A stretch of 64,000 nucleotides of DNA from Rehmannia glutinosa (taxonomy: Eukaryota; Streptophyta; Magnoliopsida; Lamiales; Orobanchaceae): positions 62,001 to 126,000 of the forward strand of contig JABTTQ020000230.1 of the NCBI GenBank assembly GCA_016081115.2, written 5' to 3'. Positions 21,561-33,532 of this stretch are shown here, one piece after another. Numbering within the stretch: the first letter of the stretch is position 1; every line of letters begins with the position of its first letter. Below the pieces are notes generated by a model. It was given only the letters and a program-made list of their open reading frames with translations. It was not told the origin of the DNA and searched no databases. Both the position numbers and the translations under genes were made by a program.

Positions 21561-22186
21561 ATATTGAATGAGGTATATGATTGCATTTTGCATGTTTTTA
21601 AAACTTAGAGGCGAAAAATCGAATTTTTGGTTCAAACCTCGGATTTTGGAAAAACAGAAAGAACCATTGGGCTGATTGGGGGAAGGCCGACCAGTCGCCC
21701 ATGACGTCGACCGGTCGCCCTTAACCAAAAATTGGATAAAAACGTTTTTGTTCTCAGCTTCATCATTTTTGGTCTTTTGTGTTCATTTTCGTCCCCTACG
21801 CATTTTTCACACAAATTTCACTTCAAATTTATTTTATTGCATACATTTTATATTTTGGACTTCATGAGGCTCGATTATCATCATCATTGTTTATCTTTAC
21901 CGATTAAATGGGGGAGCTTATAAGCTCATGATTTTCAAGCTCAAGTTGTAAAAGCTAAGCTTTAAGCTTTTAGTTGTTGCTTCTATACTTACTCTTGCTA
22001 TGCTTGTTGATAGGGGGAGCTCGTGCAAAAATGATTTTGAAAAATCTTTGCTCTTATCCTTATGAGTTTGTACTTATGATGAATCTTGCTTAAAATGGAT
22101 TGATGTTTTAGACCGGAAAATTTGTTTCATTTTAAAATCAACTTTCTAAAATTGTTTTGGTTTGTAATCATCAAAAAGGGGGAGTT
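21561..22186 (+). other. Copia-1 3' untranslated region and polypurine tract
   Basis: It contains a CGACC/CGACCGGTCG cluster at 21684-21721 outside the LTR and three purine tracts of the GGGGGAG type (21910-21917, 22014-22020, 22173-22184). The last one abuts the LTR and is the likely PPT. No ORF of note. Confidence 0.7.
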
Positions 22187-23381
22187 TGTTAGATAAATAT
22201 TTTTATCAAGATTTTGATGATTATGTTTAAATGAGTTTTTATACCAAAACAATGTTAATAAATGTTGTCCAAATACTCCCAAGTGATTTAAAATATTTTT
22301 ACTAATTTTTTGGAGTATTTCTTGAAGTTTATTTTTGATAAAAATCGGACAATATTTAAAATTGGAGGTCGACCGGTCGCCCAAAAGGTCGACCGGTACC
22401 TGAAGAGTGCATGAATTGAAACAGAAAGTTACAGACTTAAAAAACTGAAGAGGAGGACCGGTCCAGGGCAGGGCCGACCGGTCGCTCCCTAGGGCGACCG
22501 ATCGCACCCCCTTGACCGGTCGCACCCCCTGCCTGGATCGCACAATTTTCATTCAAATGTTCAAAATCTTATACAGGGCAACCGATCGCCCTATGTAATT
22601 TTTGACAGCAAAAATTCGAACCGTTGCAATCCTCATCAGCAAGATTTACTTTTCATTTTTGTACAATATTTCTACATCTTGTGATCCTCTTTTTGTAGAC
22701 AAAAGTGAAGAAGAATGAGCCTATGTTGGGAGTCTATGTTGGTGAAGACTCTCCTATAAATAGAGGATGAATTGAATACACAAGATACAACATATACAAG
22801 CAAATACACAACAAAAATCTGAAAATTCTCCAAGCCTTCATTTTTATACTCTTGTTGTAATAGCCTAGTTCTTGCACTTGCACAATCTTGAGGTCTAGGC
22901 TTTTTCATTCTTGATTACACTTGCACTCAAAGTTTGTATACTTCATTTATTGAGTTGTAATCTTGAATTTTTCTATCATCCAAAACAAGATATCCTTGTT
23001 AGTGTTCTTGTGGTAAGAACACACTTGAGTGATCTTAGGTGTTGAAGAGTGTGGTACTCTTCATAGGTGTTGAAGGAAGATTATGGTAATCTCCTTGAAG
23101 GTGTTGTAAGAAGATTGTGGTAATCTTCAAAGGTGGTGTTGTATTAATTGTGGTAATTAATAATATCTTTTTTTTTCTTTTTGAAATCCATCCCGGAGAT
23201 ACTAAGGTGGTAGAGGATTAGGCCCTAGGTGGGTTGAACCTCTTTAAATTGATGAGTGTTGTTTAATTTCCGCACTTACATTCTTGTCATTTATTTGTTC
23301 ATTCGAAAAAGAGGGCGATTTGCGAAAAATCGGCATAATCTATTCACCCCCTCTAGATTATCGTAGCCACTTGGACTAACA
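22187..23381 (+). repeat. Copia-1 3' LTR (complete)
   Basis: 1195 bp from TGTTAG to CTAACA. It has a palindrome cluster at 22368-22530, a TATA box at 22755-22762, and the GTGGT-loop hairpin array at 23002-23162. It is followed directly by CACAA. Confidence 0.93.
23002..23162 (+). other. GTGGT-loop hairpin array, Copia-1 3' LTR
   Basis: The same five hairpins as in the 5' LTR. Four keep the loop GTGGT; the third has ATGGT. Stems are intact, including GTGTTCTT with AAGAACAC and TATTAATT with AATTAATA. Confidence 0.8.
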
Positions 23382-26018
23382 CACAACATGGAAAAGTTCG
23401 ATGTCTCCGGTTTCACACATGCTTTACAAGGTTGGGCATACGAAGTGATGCCCAAACTTGGTAAATTATGTGCGAAATGTGTGTCGGGTTCTACGGATGC
23501 AACTCCTCGGATTCTCCGTTGGATAGCTGAGGATGCCCCCACAGCTGAGTTTTTGAACAAAAATATTTTTTTCAACTTGAAGCCTGGTGATCTTGTTGCT
23601 GATCGTGTAAGTTTTTTCAAATTGATTTTTTATTTATTATGAAAAGAGTTTGAATATTGTACTTATTGAATTAATTCATTATTGAATTGAACACAGGTGA
23701 AAGTGGCCAAAAGATTGAAACCTTCTCGTGCTGAAAAGAGTTTTGGCTACTTTCCAAGTGTAGCAAAGTGGCAACAGGAACAGGCGGCAGCCGTTGCAGC
23801 TAATGAAGATCTTGATGAAAATGTGGATGTTGATGCGTCCACAACACGTAGGATGAGAACAAGGGAAGAGAGAACCAAAAATAGGCACGATGTTGATGCG
23901 GGAAAACCATCAGTGCATGTAAGTGATTCAGACATGTTTTCAAATATTTTTGTTGTTTGGTTATTGATTTCAATCTGTATATTTTCATATGTGTTTCAGG
24001 GCCTTTTTGATTTGAATAAAATTGAAAAAATAAGCCAAAAGATTGACAAGATTGAGGAGGAAATCGACATCAAGTCAATCTTCGTGATGATGGAGAAAGT
24101 GGGTGTGGAAGGAGGTTGGCAGTGATGACGAAGAGGAAAGTGTTGGAGAACTCAAGGAAAGTGTTGGAGGAGAAGAGGAGAGTGAAAGTGATGACAGTGA
24201 TTATGAGGAAGAGGAAGCAAGTGATGATAACGAACAAGAAGAAAGTGATGATAAGGAAGAGGAAGAGACAGAGGAAGAGGAAGAAACTCATGAGGCAGAT
24301 GAAGAGGTGCAGGAAAGTGATGGGGTAGGGCAGGAAAGTGATGGGGTAGAGGAATTTGATGATGGGGGGAACAAGAATAGGAAGGGAGAATAGAGTGACA
24401 TGGGGGGGGAGGGTGACAAGGGAGGAGAGGACCAAGCAGCCGACCAAATAACTGCACAAGTGATGGTCGATTTGGGATCCGACCTAAAAATGACCTTGTT
24501 GTCGACCAAACCGACGAAAACTTGAAGGTCGAATCTGTGTCCGACCCCAAAAACGACTAAACTTCCGAACACGTGATGGTCGAAATGGGATCCAACCCCA
24601 CAAACGACCAAACCTCTGAACAGGTCGGCCCTTCAGTGGGATCAAATGAGGCCCACCATAGTACAGACCTTGCCACCGTCCCTATGGTGGTCGAAGAAGA
24701 TGCCTCCGCTTTGCATACACCCCTGCAATTACAAGTTGAAGAATTTTCGATGCCTTTATCAAAGCACACCCCCCTGAACCAGATGATGTGTACAACCTTC
24801 AACCAGACCCATATGCTGATATTAAGAAAATTTGTTTGGTGATTCAGATTTTGTGGATCCCCCTCCTCCCGTGCACAAGAGGCCCAAACGTGTAAAACGA
24901 AAGGGGCCTAAAGAGAAGCCACCGTATACCAACCCCAGTCCCCACATTTCCCCGGAAAAGAAGAAGAGAAAGACTCAGAAAAATGTGGGGGAGGAAGTTC
25001 AATCTGAACCTGTTGTTGGTCGATATGACCCTTCTGCAAGCTATCCCGTTGAGAAGCTGCACTCTTTCAATGAGTGGTGGGCCACTTCTCAGGATATTGT
25101 AACTCATGTTGCACCTTTGTCCTTTGATGTTGATTGGGTGGTTTCCCCTTCTTGGTTTACCCCGCTAATCACACCAAGAGCATGGCTAAACAATGCGGTA
25201 TGTTTTCTTTTTTATTTTTTTTGCTACTTTTACATTTGACTGTCATAAATATTTGTTATAAACAATGTATTTTTGTTCTTTTTTGCAGAATCTAGATGCA
25301 TTGACTTATATATTGCTATTTAAGAGGAAAAGTGCGCCACATGCTTTCTTGCCTAGATGGACTTGCACTGATGCATTATTTTGGGTATGTTTTTTTTTCT
25401 AATCATGTTAATTATTTTTGTAATTGCTAGTCATCTCATTTTTTGTCATTCCAATAGCAAAGAAGCATTTCTCTAGGGAAACGGTTGATCGCTACACAGA
25501 AGAAGAATGAAGAATTGGACTTCCAGCACAAAGGTGGAACAATTTTGCAATATGTCGGTGGTCGGTACCCGAAGGAGCTAGGGTCGAAATGGGTTGAATG
25601 TGACAAAAATTTTGGAGTGGCCCATGTATTTGGCAATCATTGGGTACTTTATGAGCTTGACTTGACCATGTGCACAATAATGGTGTATGATTCCCTGTCT
25701 GATACCACGACTATTGCAAAGACCAAAAAGGAGTTTGTTCCGTTGGCACGGGCACTTCCCATAATCTGCAATATGGGAAATATTTGGGAGGGAAGAACAG
25801 CACCCGAGAATGTTCATGCTGATTGGAAGATTGCAAGGATGGAGCACCCGCCGCAGCAAACAAACGGTAGTGATTGTGGAGTTTTGGCCATAAAATTCAT
25901 GGAAGCTTTGGCAGCGGGTAGAAGTGTGGCTGAAATCGATCCTGGGATGACCATTCAATTTAGGCAAAGATTTTGTTATGAACTTTTCAATAGTGCTGAT
26001 ATTGTTGTTATAGAGTGA
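23382..26018 (+). pseudogene. 3' part of the MULE Ulp1-like gene with C48 cysteine protease domain
   Basis: Exons inferred from splice sites and frame: 23387-23606 (GWAYEVMPKLGK, typical of DUF1985-Ulp1 proteins), 23697-23918, 24000 to 25197, 25289-25384 and 25458-26018. The last exon holds the Ulp1/SENP (C48) core: His in GNHWVLYELDL, Asp in MVYDSL, Cys in NGSDCGVLAIKF. The active-site His-Asp-Cys order is complete. A long acidic Glu/Asp-rich stretch lies at about 24120-24390. The third exon has a shift near 24110 and stops near 24390 and 24557, so the copy is probably dead even though the protease exon is open. Known role of the family: SUMO-protease-like; its function in MULEs is unsettled. 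Its 5' part is separated by the 22.9-kb Copia-1 insertion. Confidence 0.75.
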
Positions 26019-26184
26019 GATTTTGTATGTATTCTGACAATATTAGTCTATTAGCAGGTTGTATTAGTAGCAGGTTGATGTATTTATCTAGTATTGACAT
26101 TTTATGTATCTATTTTGATGTATTTAACTGATGTATTATTAGCAGTTTGATGAATTTATTTAGTACAAATACTAAAGATTCAAT

Positions 26185-26382
26185 CCAAGACATCAAATAC
26201 TAGCATAGGCTCCAAAGAAACTGAATAAAAGACATAAATATTGGTACAAACAGTGCTAAAGTTACAAAAAAAAGTTACAACGACCAATACATCAGACACT
26301 TGCATAGGCTCCAAAGAAACTGAATAAAAGACATAAATATTGGTACAAACAGTGCTAAAGTTACAATAAAAAGTTACAACGA
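26185..26382. repeat. 99-bp tandem duplication between the two MULE genes
   Basis: Two copies with period 99 (26185-26283 and 26284-26382), both containing GCATAGGCTCCAAAGAAACT, nearly identical over 83 bp. They lie in the 3' spacer between the convergent MULE genes. Confidence 0.85.
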
Positions 26383-26803
26383 CCACACAGTCGACTACCA
26401 TTTCGACTATCACGACGACAACTCTCCCACCAATAAATTTAAAATGACTGCCTCACCGACTAGACCATCGACCCAAAGGTTCTACGACCCCAGGTCGACC
26501 ATGATGCCGACCCATCATCAACCCCATCCACTGATCTAATCATTTCTAGCAGCTGGGTTTTTGCAGGTCCTACGGTTATGGCCAGTCTTTTTGCAACGTT
26601 TGCATTTTTTGGCTACCACTTCTTCCCCTTGGGGTGCAATCTTAAGTTTCCTTGGCCTACCACTTGGTTTGCGCATCATAGGAGCCAAAATTATGGTGCT
26701 GGATACTTCCTCTGGAGTTTTCCAATAATCCTCATGTCCAACAGGGTATATCGGCTCTGCATATGCTTGTAACAAATATTCAGATGTGTAATATGGGCAT
26801 GCC

Positions 26804-26989
26804 AAACCAAATTTGGGCACATTAATTTTTGAAGCCGCCACCAAAGCACGAGCACATGCCATTTGGTCAAGCTGGAATCTCCGGAATGTGCAAGTTTTTC
26901 CGTTCAAGTCAACAACTGCATTTTTTTGACCATCCAGTACTTCAAACGTATAATGATGTAGTGTTCGGACATTGAACCTTCGAGCCAAC
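26804..26989 (-). repeat. 186-bp direct repeat, left copy (transposase SWIM region)
   Basis: Identical by eye to 30355-30540 (constant offset 3551, no indels). It ends CGAGCCAAC directly before the TG of Gypsy-2. Confidence 0.95.
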
Positions 26990-28650
26990 TGATAGGTGTG
27001 AGTTTTGCATGTATTTTAGGGCATATTTATGGCTATAATTGTTTATAAACATGCAATAACGTGTATGAAATGGTATATATTCGCTCTTTGTGGGAAAGAT
27101 ATTACGCTTTGCTCGTTTTGTAGGAATTTAACGATATTTGGAGTGATTTTATGACAAATACGAGCATTGCAACCTTGAATCATCAAGAATCGAGCGATTA
27201 CACCCAATTGGAAGCCAACTATATGGATTCTAGAGTCATAGTGATGAGTCGTGTGTCAAAAGAAGCATGGATGATCAAACAACAAGGAGATTTATCTCAA
27301 GGAACATCCAAACGCGTATGGAATTTCCAGCACTGGCAGGGTTTAGTATTTTGGTCATAACTCTCTATAAAAAATTGATATTGAGGTCATTCAAGTGGCT
27401 ATGGAAATCTAAGAGAGAGGGCTACAACTCTTCTGAAGACCCCGCAAGCAAATTCGGACATTTGGGTGGCGCACGGGTAACCCGTGCGTGGGCGCACGCA
27501 CGTGCTGCTCCCTGGCGCTAATCGGATTATTTCTACGAGGATGGCGCACGGGTAACCCATGCGTGGGTGCACGACCCGTGCGCCCTACGAGACCGGATTT
27601 TTCTACAGAATGGGCGCACGGGTAACCCGTGCGTGGGCGCATGACCCGTGCGTGCTTGCAGAAAACTCCAAAAATGACAGCAAATTGACCTAGACTTCAA
27701 AAAGGGTATAAATACCACTTCTTGGGGCGCACACCAGAGAGGAAAGGCTGGGAATACACCCAAGAACACAAGAAACACATCAAATTCATCAAGGAAGATT
27801 CAAGGGAAGAATCGGGTTGAATCGGAGCTTGAGGATTGAAGATAAATCGAGAGATTATCCATTTCCCTAAGTTTTCTCATTCTTTGTGCTTTAATCTTTC
27901 ATTTTAGCTTCTTATGAATATGAACAATTTGTCTATGAGTTGTTTATTTATAATGGGTAGCTAAACATCTTGTGATTTCCGGGTTTTGGAAGTAGATTAA
28001 TTGAACTCTTATTGAATGTTTTAATCTTAGTTGAAGTTATTGTCTTGAAGCCTATTTGAGTACTTTGAGCTTATTCTTGTTTTATCACTTGGCCAATGAT
28101 TTAACATGTTTGATATATTGATTCATAATTCGAGAGATGAGTTTCAATATTAGATCTTGAGTACTTGACATGAATATTTGCATGAATCGAGAGGTTTGTA
28201 GATATTTGTGAGGATATTTGATCTTTGATGCTTTTGGGAGTTGTATATCTATTGTTGAGTAGAGATGCTAGCAAAGATATTTCAATCTACGTTTTATATG
28301 CATCTCGAGAGGGAGGATAAAATATCGTGGTGATCGTCTTATAGGTATATTGATAATAACTTTGGCTTTGATTAAATCGGACAACAAGAGGAATATTAAT
28401 CGAAACCATAACCCGGGAATCCATTTCATTCTCTTGATAATTCCATTATTTTAGTATCTTGTATTCTTGTGGTTATTCTTGTCTTTACCTCCACAACAAT
28501 CATCAAATTAAGATCGTCTAAATAAAAATAAAACTATTTTGGTTCAATACTTAGCGCACTAATTTATTAGTCTCCGTGGATACGACCTTGCTTACCATAT
28601 TCTATAAACTACACCGTACACTTGCGGTGAAGCTAAAAATAAGGCGAACA
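26990..28650 (+). repeat. Gypsy-2 5' LTR
   Basis: 1661 bp, same ends as the Gypsy-1 LTR and clearly related in its 3' two thirds. The GC-rich array (27465-27655) has three units rather than four. TATA box TATAAATA at 27707-27714. Confidence 0.88.
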
Positions 28651-30354
28651 AGTTTTGGCGTTCGTTTGGGACTAATACAATTTTTGGTGCTAATATTGCG
28701 ATAGATAGAATTATTCTTAATTTAGACATTTTTTTATTTTATTTCATTTTTCTTTTGTAAATTCTACCTCTACAATGTTTGATTTGTTTCTTTGAATTGT
28801 TATAGGTGCACGCTCGGATGGAGGAGTCAATTATTTCAATAATCGTAATTTCTACGATTTATGGGAATAATCCTACCCTACGCACTATTGTTCAAATTGG
28901 GGGATTTACGAAGATTTTTCATATGCTAGCACGGAGAATGTAATTCCACCACCATCAAGCTTCAATGTAATGAATGGGTTTACTAATGCGGAGGCAAAGC
29001 CATCTTTGGAAGACCCTCATTGCATTCATGAATCAAATGACTTCATTTGTTAGTGAGACAAGGAACCGGTTCGATGCACAAGAGGCTAGGATGGACATGA
29101 TGGAGTTGCAAATGGCGATTCGATAAAAACTCTTGAGACTCAAATGGGCCTATTAGCTACGATTATTGGTGAACAACAACAAAAGAGCCATTTTTCGAGC
29201 ACCATCAAGCCAACTCAAAGGAACAATGTAGTGCCATTCATCAAAAGAGTGGTCTTTGCATACGAGGAGCCAAGATCCGGAAAAGCAAGAAAGTTCGGAA
29301 CCAAATACGGATTGTTCTGTCTATGCACTTTCGGCCCATATATGGTACCGAAATTGAGCAAAAACAGGACAAGGAACACACGAACCATGTGTGTACGCCC
29401 GTGCGCACAAACGCGTGCAAGATGTCATAAGAAAACTATTCCAGAATGAGACAGGCACGGAATATGCGTACACGCACGGACAACATGAGCATAATTCAAA
29501 TCAAAGTGTTCCAACATCAGGACTCCAATACTTGCCTGGAAATCCCAATTATGCATTACTAGATGCAAACAATGGGAAAACGGTTCTTGACCACGATCCA
29601 AAGCGGCTAATATATGCATTCAAAGGTGGTACGAATCGAAATTAATAAGCGTCAAGCTAAAGACGTTAAATATAGCGCTTGTTGGGAGGCAACCCAACGG
29701 TTTGTGGTGTGATTTTTTGTTTTTGTTTGTTTTCTTTTTGTAAAAAAAAAAAAAAAAACTGAGTGTTGTTATGCGGCATCATGCACGGGTGACCCGTGCG
29801 CTAAGCGCACGCCCGTGCGTTCTGGAGGGAGGACTAATGTGGCTTGATGAAGCACGGCGGGCAACTGTGCGCAAGGCGCATGACCCGTGCGTCTTCCTCG
29901 CTAAGACAATATTAAGGTACAAAACTTGAAGTGATGGTTGAAGGAAGAAGTCTAGCGATATGAGGAGATGCGAGGAGGGCCACCACCCGCACAATGAATC
30001 GAGGTAAATCCACACAATTTTATATTGAAATTCTATCTTCTCTTACGTGCGATATAATTTCATTTAAGTTTGGGGGGAGAGATAGTTATTTTGATATGAA
30101 ATGTGTGGATTAAAAACAAAATTGCATTTTTGTGTGTTTTCATATAGTTGCATGTAGAGCATTTTAGGTTGCATTTGCATTAGAAACACGTTTATTGTTT
30201 TAGCACGTTTATTGCTTTCATAGATTTTAGGGAGTGAGTTGATCTCTTGATTGTAACTTATGCTTGATTTTGAAAATTTTGTATTGTTAGGATTGGGTGT
30301 TGAGTATGAGTTGATTGAGCCATGAATAGATGATATTGAGCATGTGAATAGATT
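26990..30354 (+). mobile_element. Gypsy-2: Athila fragment (5' LTR plus deleted interior, no 3' LTR)
   Basis: The LTR 26990-28650 starts exactly at TGATAGG and ends GCGAACA. A corrupted PBS follows (TTTTGGCGTTCG at about 28653). The interior keeps short gag pieces (about 28980-29260), a GC-rich module at 29775-29895, the post-pol hairpin (29649-29700), and the internal PPT with flanking UTR (30065-30354). Protease, RT, integrase and third ORF are gone. The right end stops in the 3' UTR and abuts the second 186-bp copy of transposase sequence. Confidence 0.9.
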
Positions 30355-30540
30355 AAACCAAATTTGGGCACATTAATTTTTGAAGCCGCCACCAAAGCAC
30401 GAGCACATGCCATTTGGTCAAGCTGGAATCTCCGGAATGTGCAAGTTTTTCCGTTCAAGTCAACAACTGCATTTTTTTGACCATCCAGTACTTCAAACGT
30501 ATAATGATGTAGTGTTCGGACATTGAACCTTCGAGCCAAC
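30355..30540 (-). repeat. 186-bp direct repeat, right copy
   Basis: Identical by eye to 26804-26989. On - it continues the transposase frame from the upstream side (TKWAEKRVLKRDELARRF). Confidence 0.95.
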
Positions 30541-32754
30541 TCATCGCGCTTTAGCACTCGTTTCTCAGCCCATTTTGTGAGAGGACCATTCATCTTACAA
30601 GCAACATCACGACGTTTGGTAAACCAATCCGACAACTTCGTGACTATTGTATCCAAAAGTGACACAGGGGGGGTACTCTCTCACATCTCTAAGAATCGAG
30701 TTCATACTCTCAGCGATGTTAGTAGTCATGATACTATATCGGCGTCCAGGAAAGTACACACGAGCCCACTGTTCAACTTTGGTATCACAAGTAAGATAGT
30801 TGTAGGCTTCCTTATCTACAACAAAGATTTGATTCATACAAGACTTATGTACTGCCTCGTCATAAGTCTTAGCCGCACAGAATAACAATGTCGAAATGTC
30901 GGCTTTTTTAAACTTTGCTACGACATTCGTCTCCAAGTGATACATGCAAATTCCATGAAGTGCATTTGGGAACACATCTTGAACTCCTTCGACGGATGGC
31001 CGCATGCCTATCGGATATGATAACAAGGTCGGCAATATGTCCAATGTTCGCATACTGAGTTTTTCAAAGAACAGTTCCATGAATCATTATTTTGGAATCA
31101 ACAATTGCAAAGGCAATGGATAAATCTGTTTGTTCCCATCCATTCCGATAGCTATGAGCAACACACCTCGATACTTCCTTTCGGATGTGTTCCATCAACG
31201 GCTAAAACAGACAAACAGCGATTCCAAAACCCGCGTAAACATTGGCCAAGGCACATGTAACAGTATTTGAAGTGCCCATCTCCATCTGTTTCAATATGTG
31301 TAATATTGTCGGGGTTCACTTCCTTCAGTCTATGAAAATAGGCAGGCAACTTCTTAAATGAGTCATCGGGTGTCCCTCTAACTAGTTTCAATGCCTCTTC
31401 CCTAGCCCTCCATGCTTTGTCGTACCCTATTTCAACCCCGAGTGATTGCTTCAATTCACTAATCACCGCCGCAGGTGGATATACATGAGTGGGACTCTTG
31501 AATCTGTATTTAATGAGATCACCCAACACCTTTGATTTAGCATTACCGTTGGTGGTTCATTAAGTCCCTCGGGCACGTGTGGGTGTTATTGTACTTCTTC
31601 ACAGCCCATATATTGCCAACACTCAATTTTCTTGCACGTAGTCTCCATTGGCATTTATCATCACTGCATATGGCAATGAAACGAACCTGATCGGATTTCT
31701 TTGTCTTGAATTCTCTGTTTTTCATCATAGAAATTATTTGCAACTGCCGAATTATTTCATGCTTGCTTTAAAACACTTGGTCCACGTGCAGATCATTATC
31801 AACTGAAATGGAGTTAGATGTTGTATCTGGAGTTGTTGCCTCGCTACCAACGCAACTATGGCCCGTTCCGACAGAATTTTTCAATGGCTTGCGGGTACAA
31901 TGATCAAACTGACTTGGTCCACCTTCATACCCAAGATCAACAGCAGTTTTGTTTAATGGTGGAGATAAATCATTTTCTTGTGTAGCAGGAACAACATTCA
32001 CAGGCCGTGCTTCAGTTGATGCTACAGGGGCCTTTTTCCCATTAGGTCCGCTCCACCTAAAGAAAGTGCCATCCAAGTCATCAAAGAAAAATGGGCCTAT
32101 TTCTTCCAATTCAGCCTCTAATTCATAGTCGTAGAAATGTTCAACATTTTCATCATCATCTGGATGAGGATCTTTATTCAAATTAATGATTGTACCTTGT
32201 TGACAGGCAACACGGGGAGGTTCAATCGCTCTTCATGTCCTACACAATGTTCGTATTACGGTTTATGAATTGTGGTTGAGTTTTGGAACTACGGTGATTA
32301 CTTTATGGGAGCAACAACTTACGCAGTTCAGTTTCGCTTTCGACTCATTTTGTTCCTTTTTTGATTGGGTAGATACTTGGTTGTCCCTAAACTTTGTTAC
32401 CAAACATAGTGGAGCAGACAAAAACTTGTCCGTGTTAACATGAATCAACAACTGCACATCATCTTCATCTATTACGGGACATGGTGGCGGTGAATCTTTA
32501 CATTGGTATGTCACCAACTTGTCATCTCAATTTCAAAATCATCCCGACTCACTTTGGTGATTAGATACGCCTTATCTAATAATTGAGAGAAGGTGACATC
32601 GGAAGGACAACCACGTGCTTTGTTTTCTTCCCACTTTGAAACACCAACGACGACTACTTGAATCCAAATCTCATGCACCATCCCAAAGAATTAATATTGA
32701 GCATGAACCAAAGACGATAGAATACAACAACAAATTTAAATAAGAAACTTGAAC

Positions 32755-32890
32755 ATACTACAAAACGACCACACACCGACCACACAAACGACCACACAAA
32801 CGACCGCAACTTAACAGTCGTAGTATCACCGAATCCAACGACCACACCACGACCACCTAATCGACTACTTAGCGGACATCGACCAACACA
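32755..32890. repeat. cluster of CGACC motifs near the MULE right end
   Basis: CGACC or its complement occurs about ten times in about 135 bp, often as ACGACCACAC. Similar clusters lie at 26380-26500 between the genes. Subterminal repeats of this kind can be transposase-binding sites; that is inference. Confidence 0.5.
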
Positions 32891-33489
32891 CAAAGAAGAC
32901 AAATAATAATTTGCCAAAATCGACCTAATTCTCGCAATTTAATCACTTTTACAGCTTCAACAGGATTACAATTGCTAAAATTCAAATAATTACGCATTAC
33001 CCACTATATAACACGAACTACATTCAGTATTTGCATTTGTTTATCATTGATAAATAACCAAAATAACGGGAAAAAAATTAATGAAAAATAATACTAACCT
33101 CTTTCCATATTTTCGACCTAATATACTGGAAAATTGAAACTCAAACGAAGTCCGTTGGAAACAAATCGAAATCAGCTGCTCCAAGAAAATCGCAAAAAAC
33201 AAATTACAAAAAACGCGCTGTAGTGTGTGGGTCTGCTGCCTGCTCGATCTCTACCGTAGAAAATGCCGGAGACGGGAGCAATGTCGTCGGAAAATGCAAA
33301 AATTTGACCGAAAATGTGAGCTCGGTCGGGAATGAGAGTTGAGAAATGGAGAAGTATGGTCAACTGGGTTTCTTTAGGAGGGAAGAATAGCCTTTGGGAA
33401 AAAATTAAAAATTTGAGCTTAAGGGTATCTTGGACATTTTACAGAGGTGAGGGGAGTATAATTACAAGGATTTAGGTTGAGTGGCATTT

Positions 33490-33532
33490 TCCCAAAAAAA
33501 TTGTGAAAATGTGGCATTTCTGCAAATTTCCC
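33490..33532 (-). repeat. candidate right terminal inverted repeat of the MULE
   Basis: Read on -, this end starts GGGAAATTTGCAGAAATGCC, followed by a T-rich stretch and a second GCCAC. MULE TIRs commonly open with GGG and then an AT-rich stretch like this. The transposase gene starts roughly 0.9 kb further in, the usual spacing. The partner TIR is not in the window. Confidence 0.45.

Larger units (their letters stand above)
465..23381 (+). mobile_element. Ty1/copia retrotransposon Copia-1, with Gypsy-1 nested in its gag
   Basis: The two LTRs (465-1461 and 22187-23381) are directly repeated. A PBS matching initiator-Met tRNA follows the left LTR and a polypurine tract precedes the right LTR. 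The order gag, protease, integrase, RT, RNase H is that of copia. The target duplication CACAA is present at 460-464 and 23382-23386. The 5' LTR lacks its first 200 bp. Two CCHC knuckles separated by a coiled coil, and GGGGGAGCT tracts downstream of pol, suggest the SIRE/Maximus side of copia (inference). By eye the LTRs differ at about 5% of sites, with the GC-rich palindrome zone the most divergent. Confidence 0.93.
26536..32600 (-). pseudogene. MULE transposase (MURA-like), split and frameshifted
   Basis: Read on - from about 32600. N-terminal PB1-like piece (32517-32263) and an acidic linker (32181-31768). MuDR DNA-binding piece with CSDDKCQWRLRARKL (31743-31543). DDE core with the first Asp in LAVDGTHPKG (about 31190), a second Asp (SDRH) in a shifted frame near 31020, the CMYHL motif (about 30940) and FPGRRYSIMTTNIAES (about 30740). 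Then the SWIM region, present twice (30540-30355 and 26989-26804), and a C-terminal CKRCKKTGHNRRTC knuckle (about 26590-26550). SWIM is degenerate: CTFRRF and ACARA replace the usual CxC and CxH, so two zinc ligands are lost. Frameshifts near 31165, 31020 and 30690 and the Gypsy-2 insertion inactivate it. Confidence 0.85.
1..33532. mobile_element. Mutator-like element (MULE) with Ulp1-like and MURA-like genes; host of nested insertions
   Basis: Seen: a Ulp1-type protease gene on + (1-464 and 23382-26018) and a MuDR-type transposase gene on - (about 32600 down to 26536) converge on a short spacer at 26019-26535. The right end at 33532 is a GC-poor repeat ending in TTTCCC, which looks like a MULE terminal inverted repeat. 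Known: many plant MULEs carry ULP-like C48 proteases (the Kaonashi group of Arabidopsis) next to or instead of a second gene, and MuDR also has convergent genes. Inferred: all 33.5 kb is one element enlarged by retrotransposons. The left TIR and the 9-bp target duplication lie outside the window, so the boundary is not proven. Confidence 0.7.

Noticed and set aside
24070..24611. Several long ORFs on - opposite the acidic region
   Set aside because: They are the reverse of a Glu/Asp-rich coding stretch of the Ulp1-like gene on + (Pro/Leu/Ser low-complexity shadow).
26180..26413. ORF on - with internal repeat (CNFSTVCTNIYVFYSVSLEPM)
   Set aside because: Produced by the 99-bp tandem duplication in the spacer between convergent genes; no independent support.
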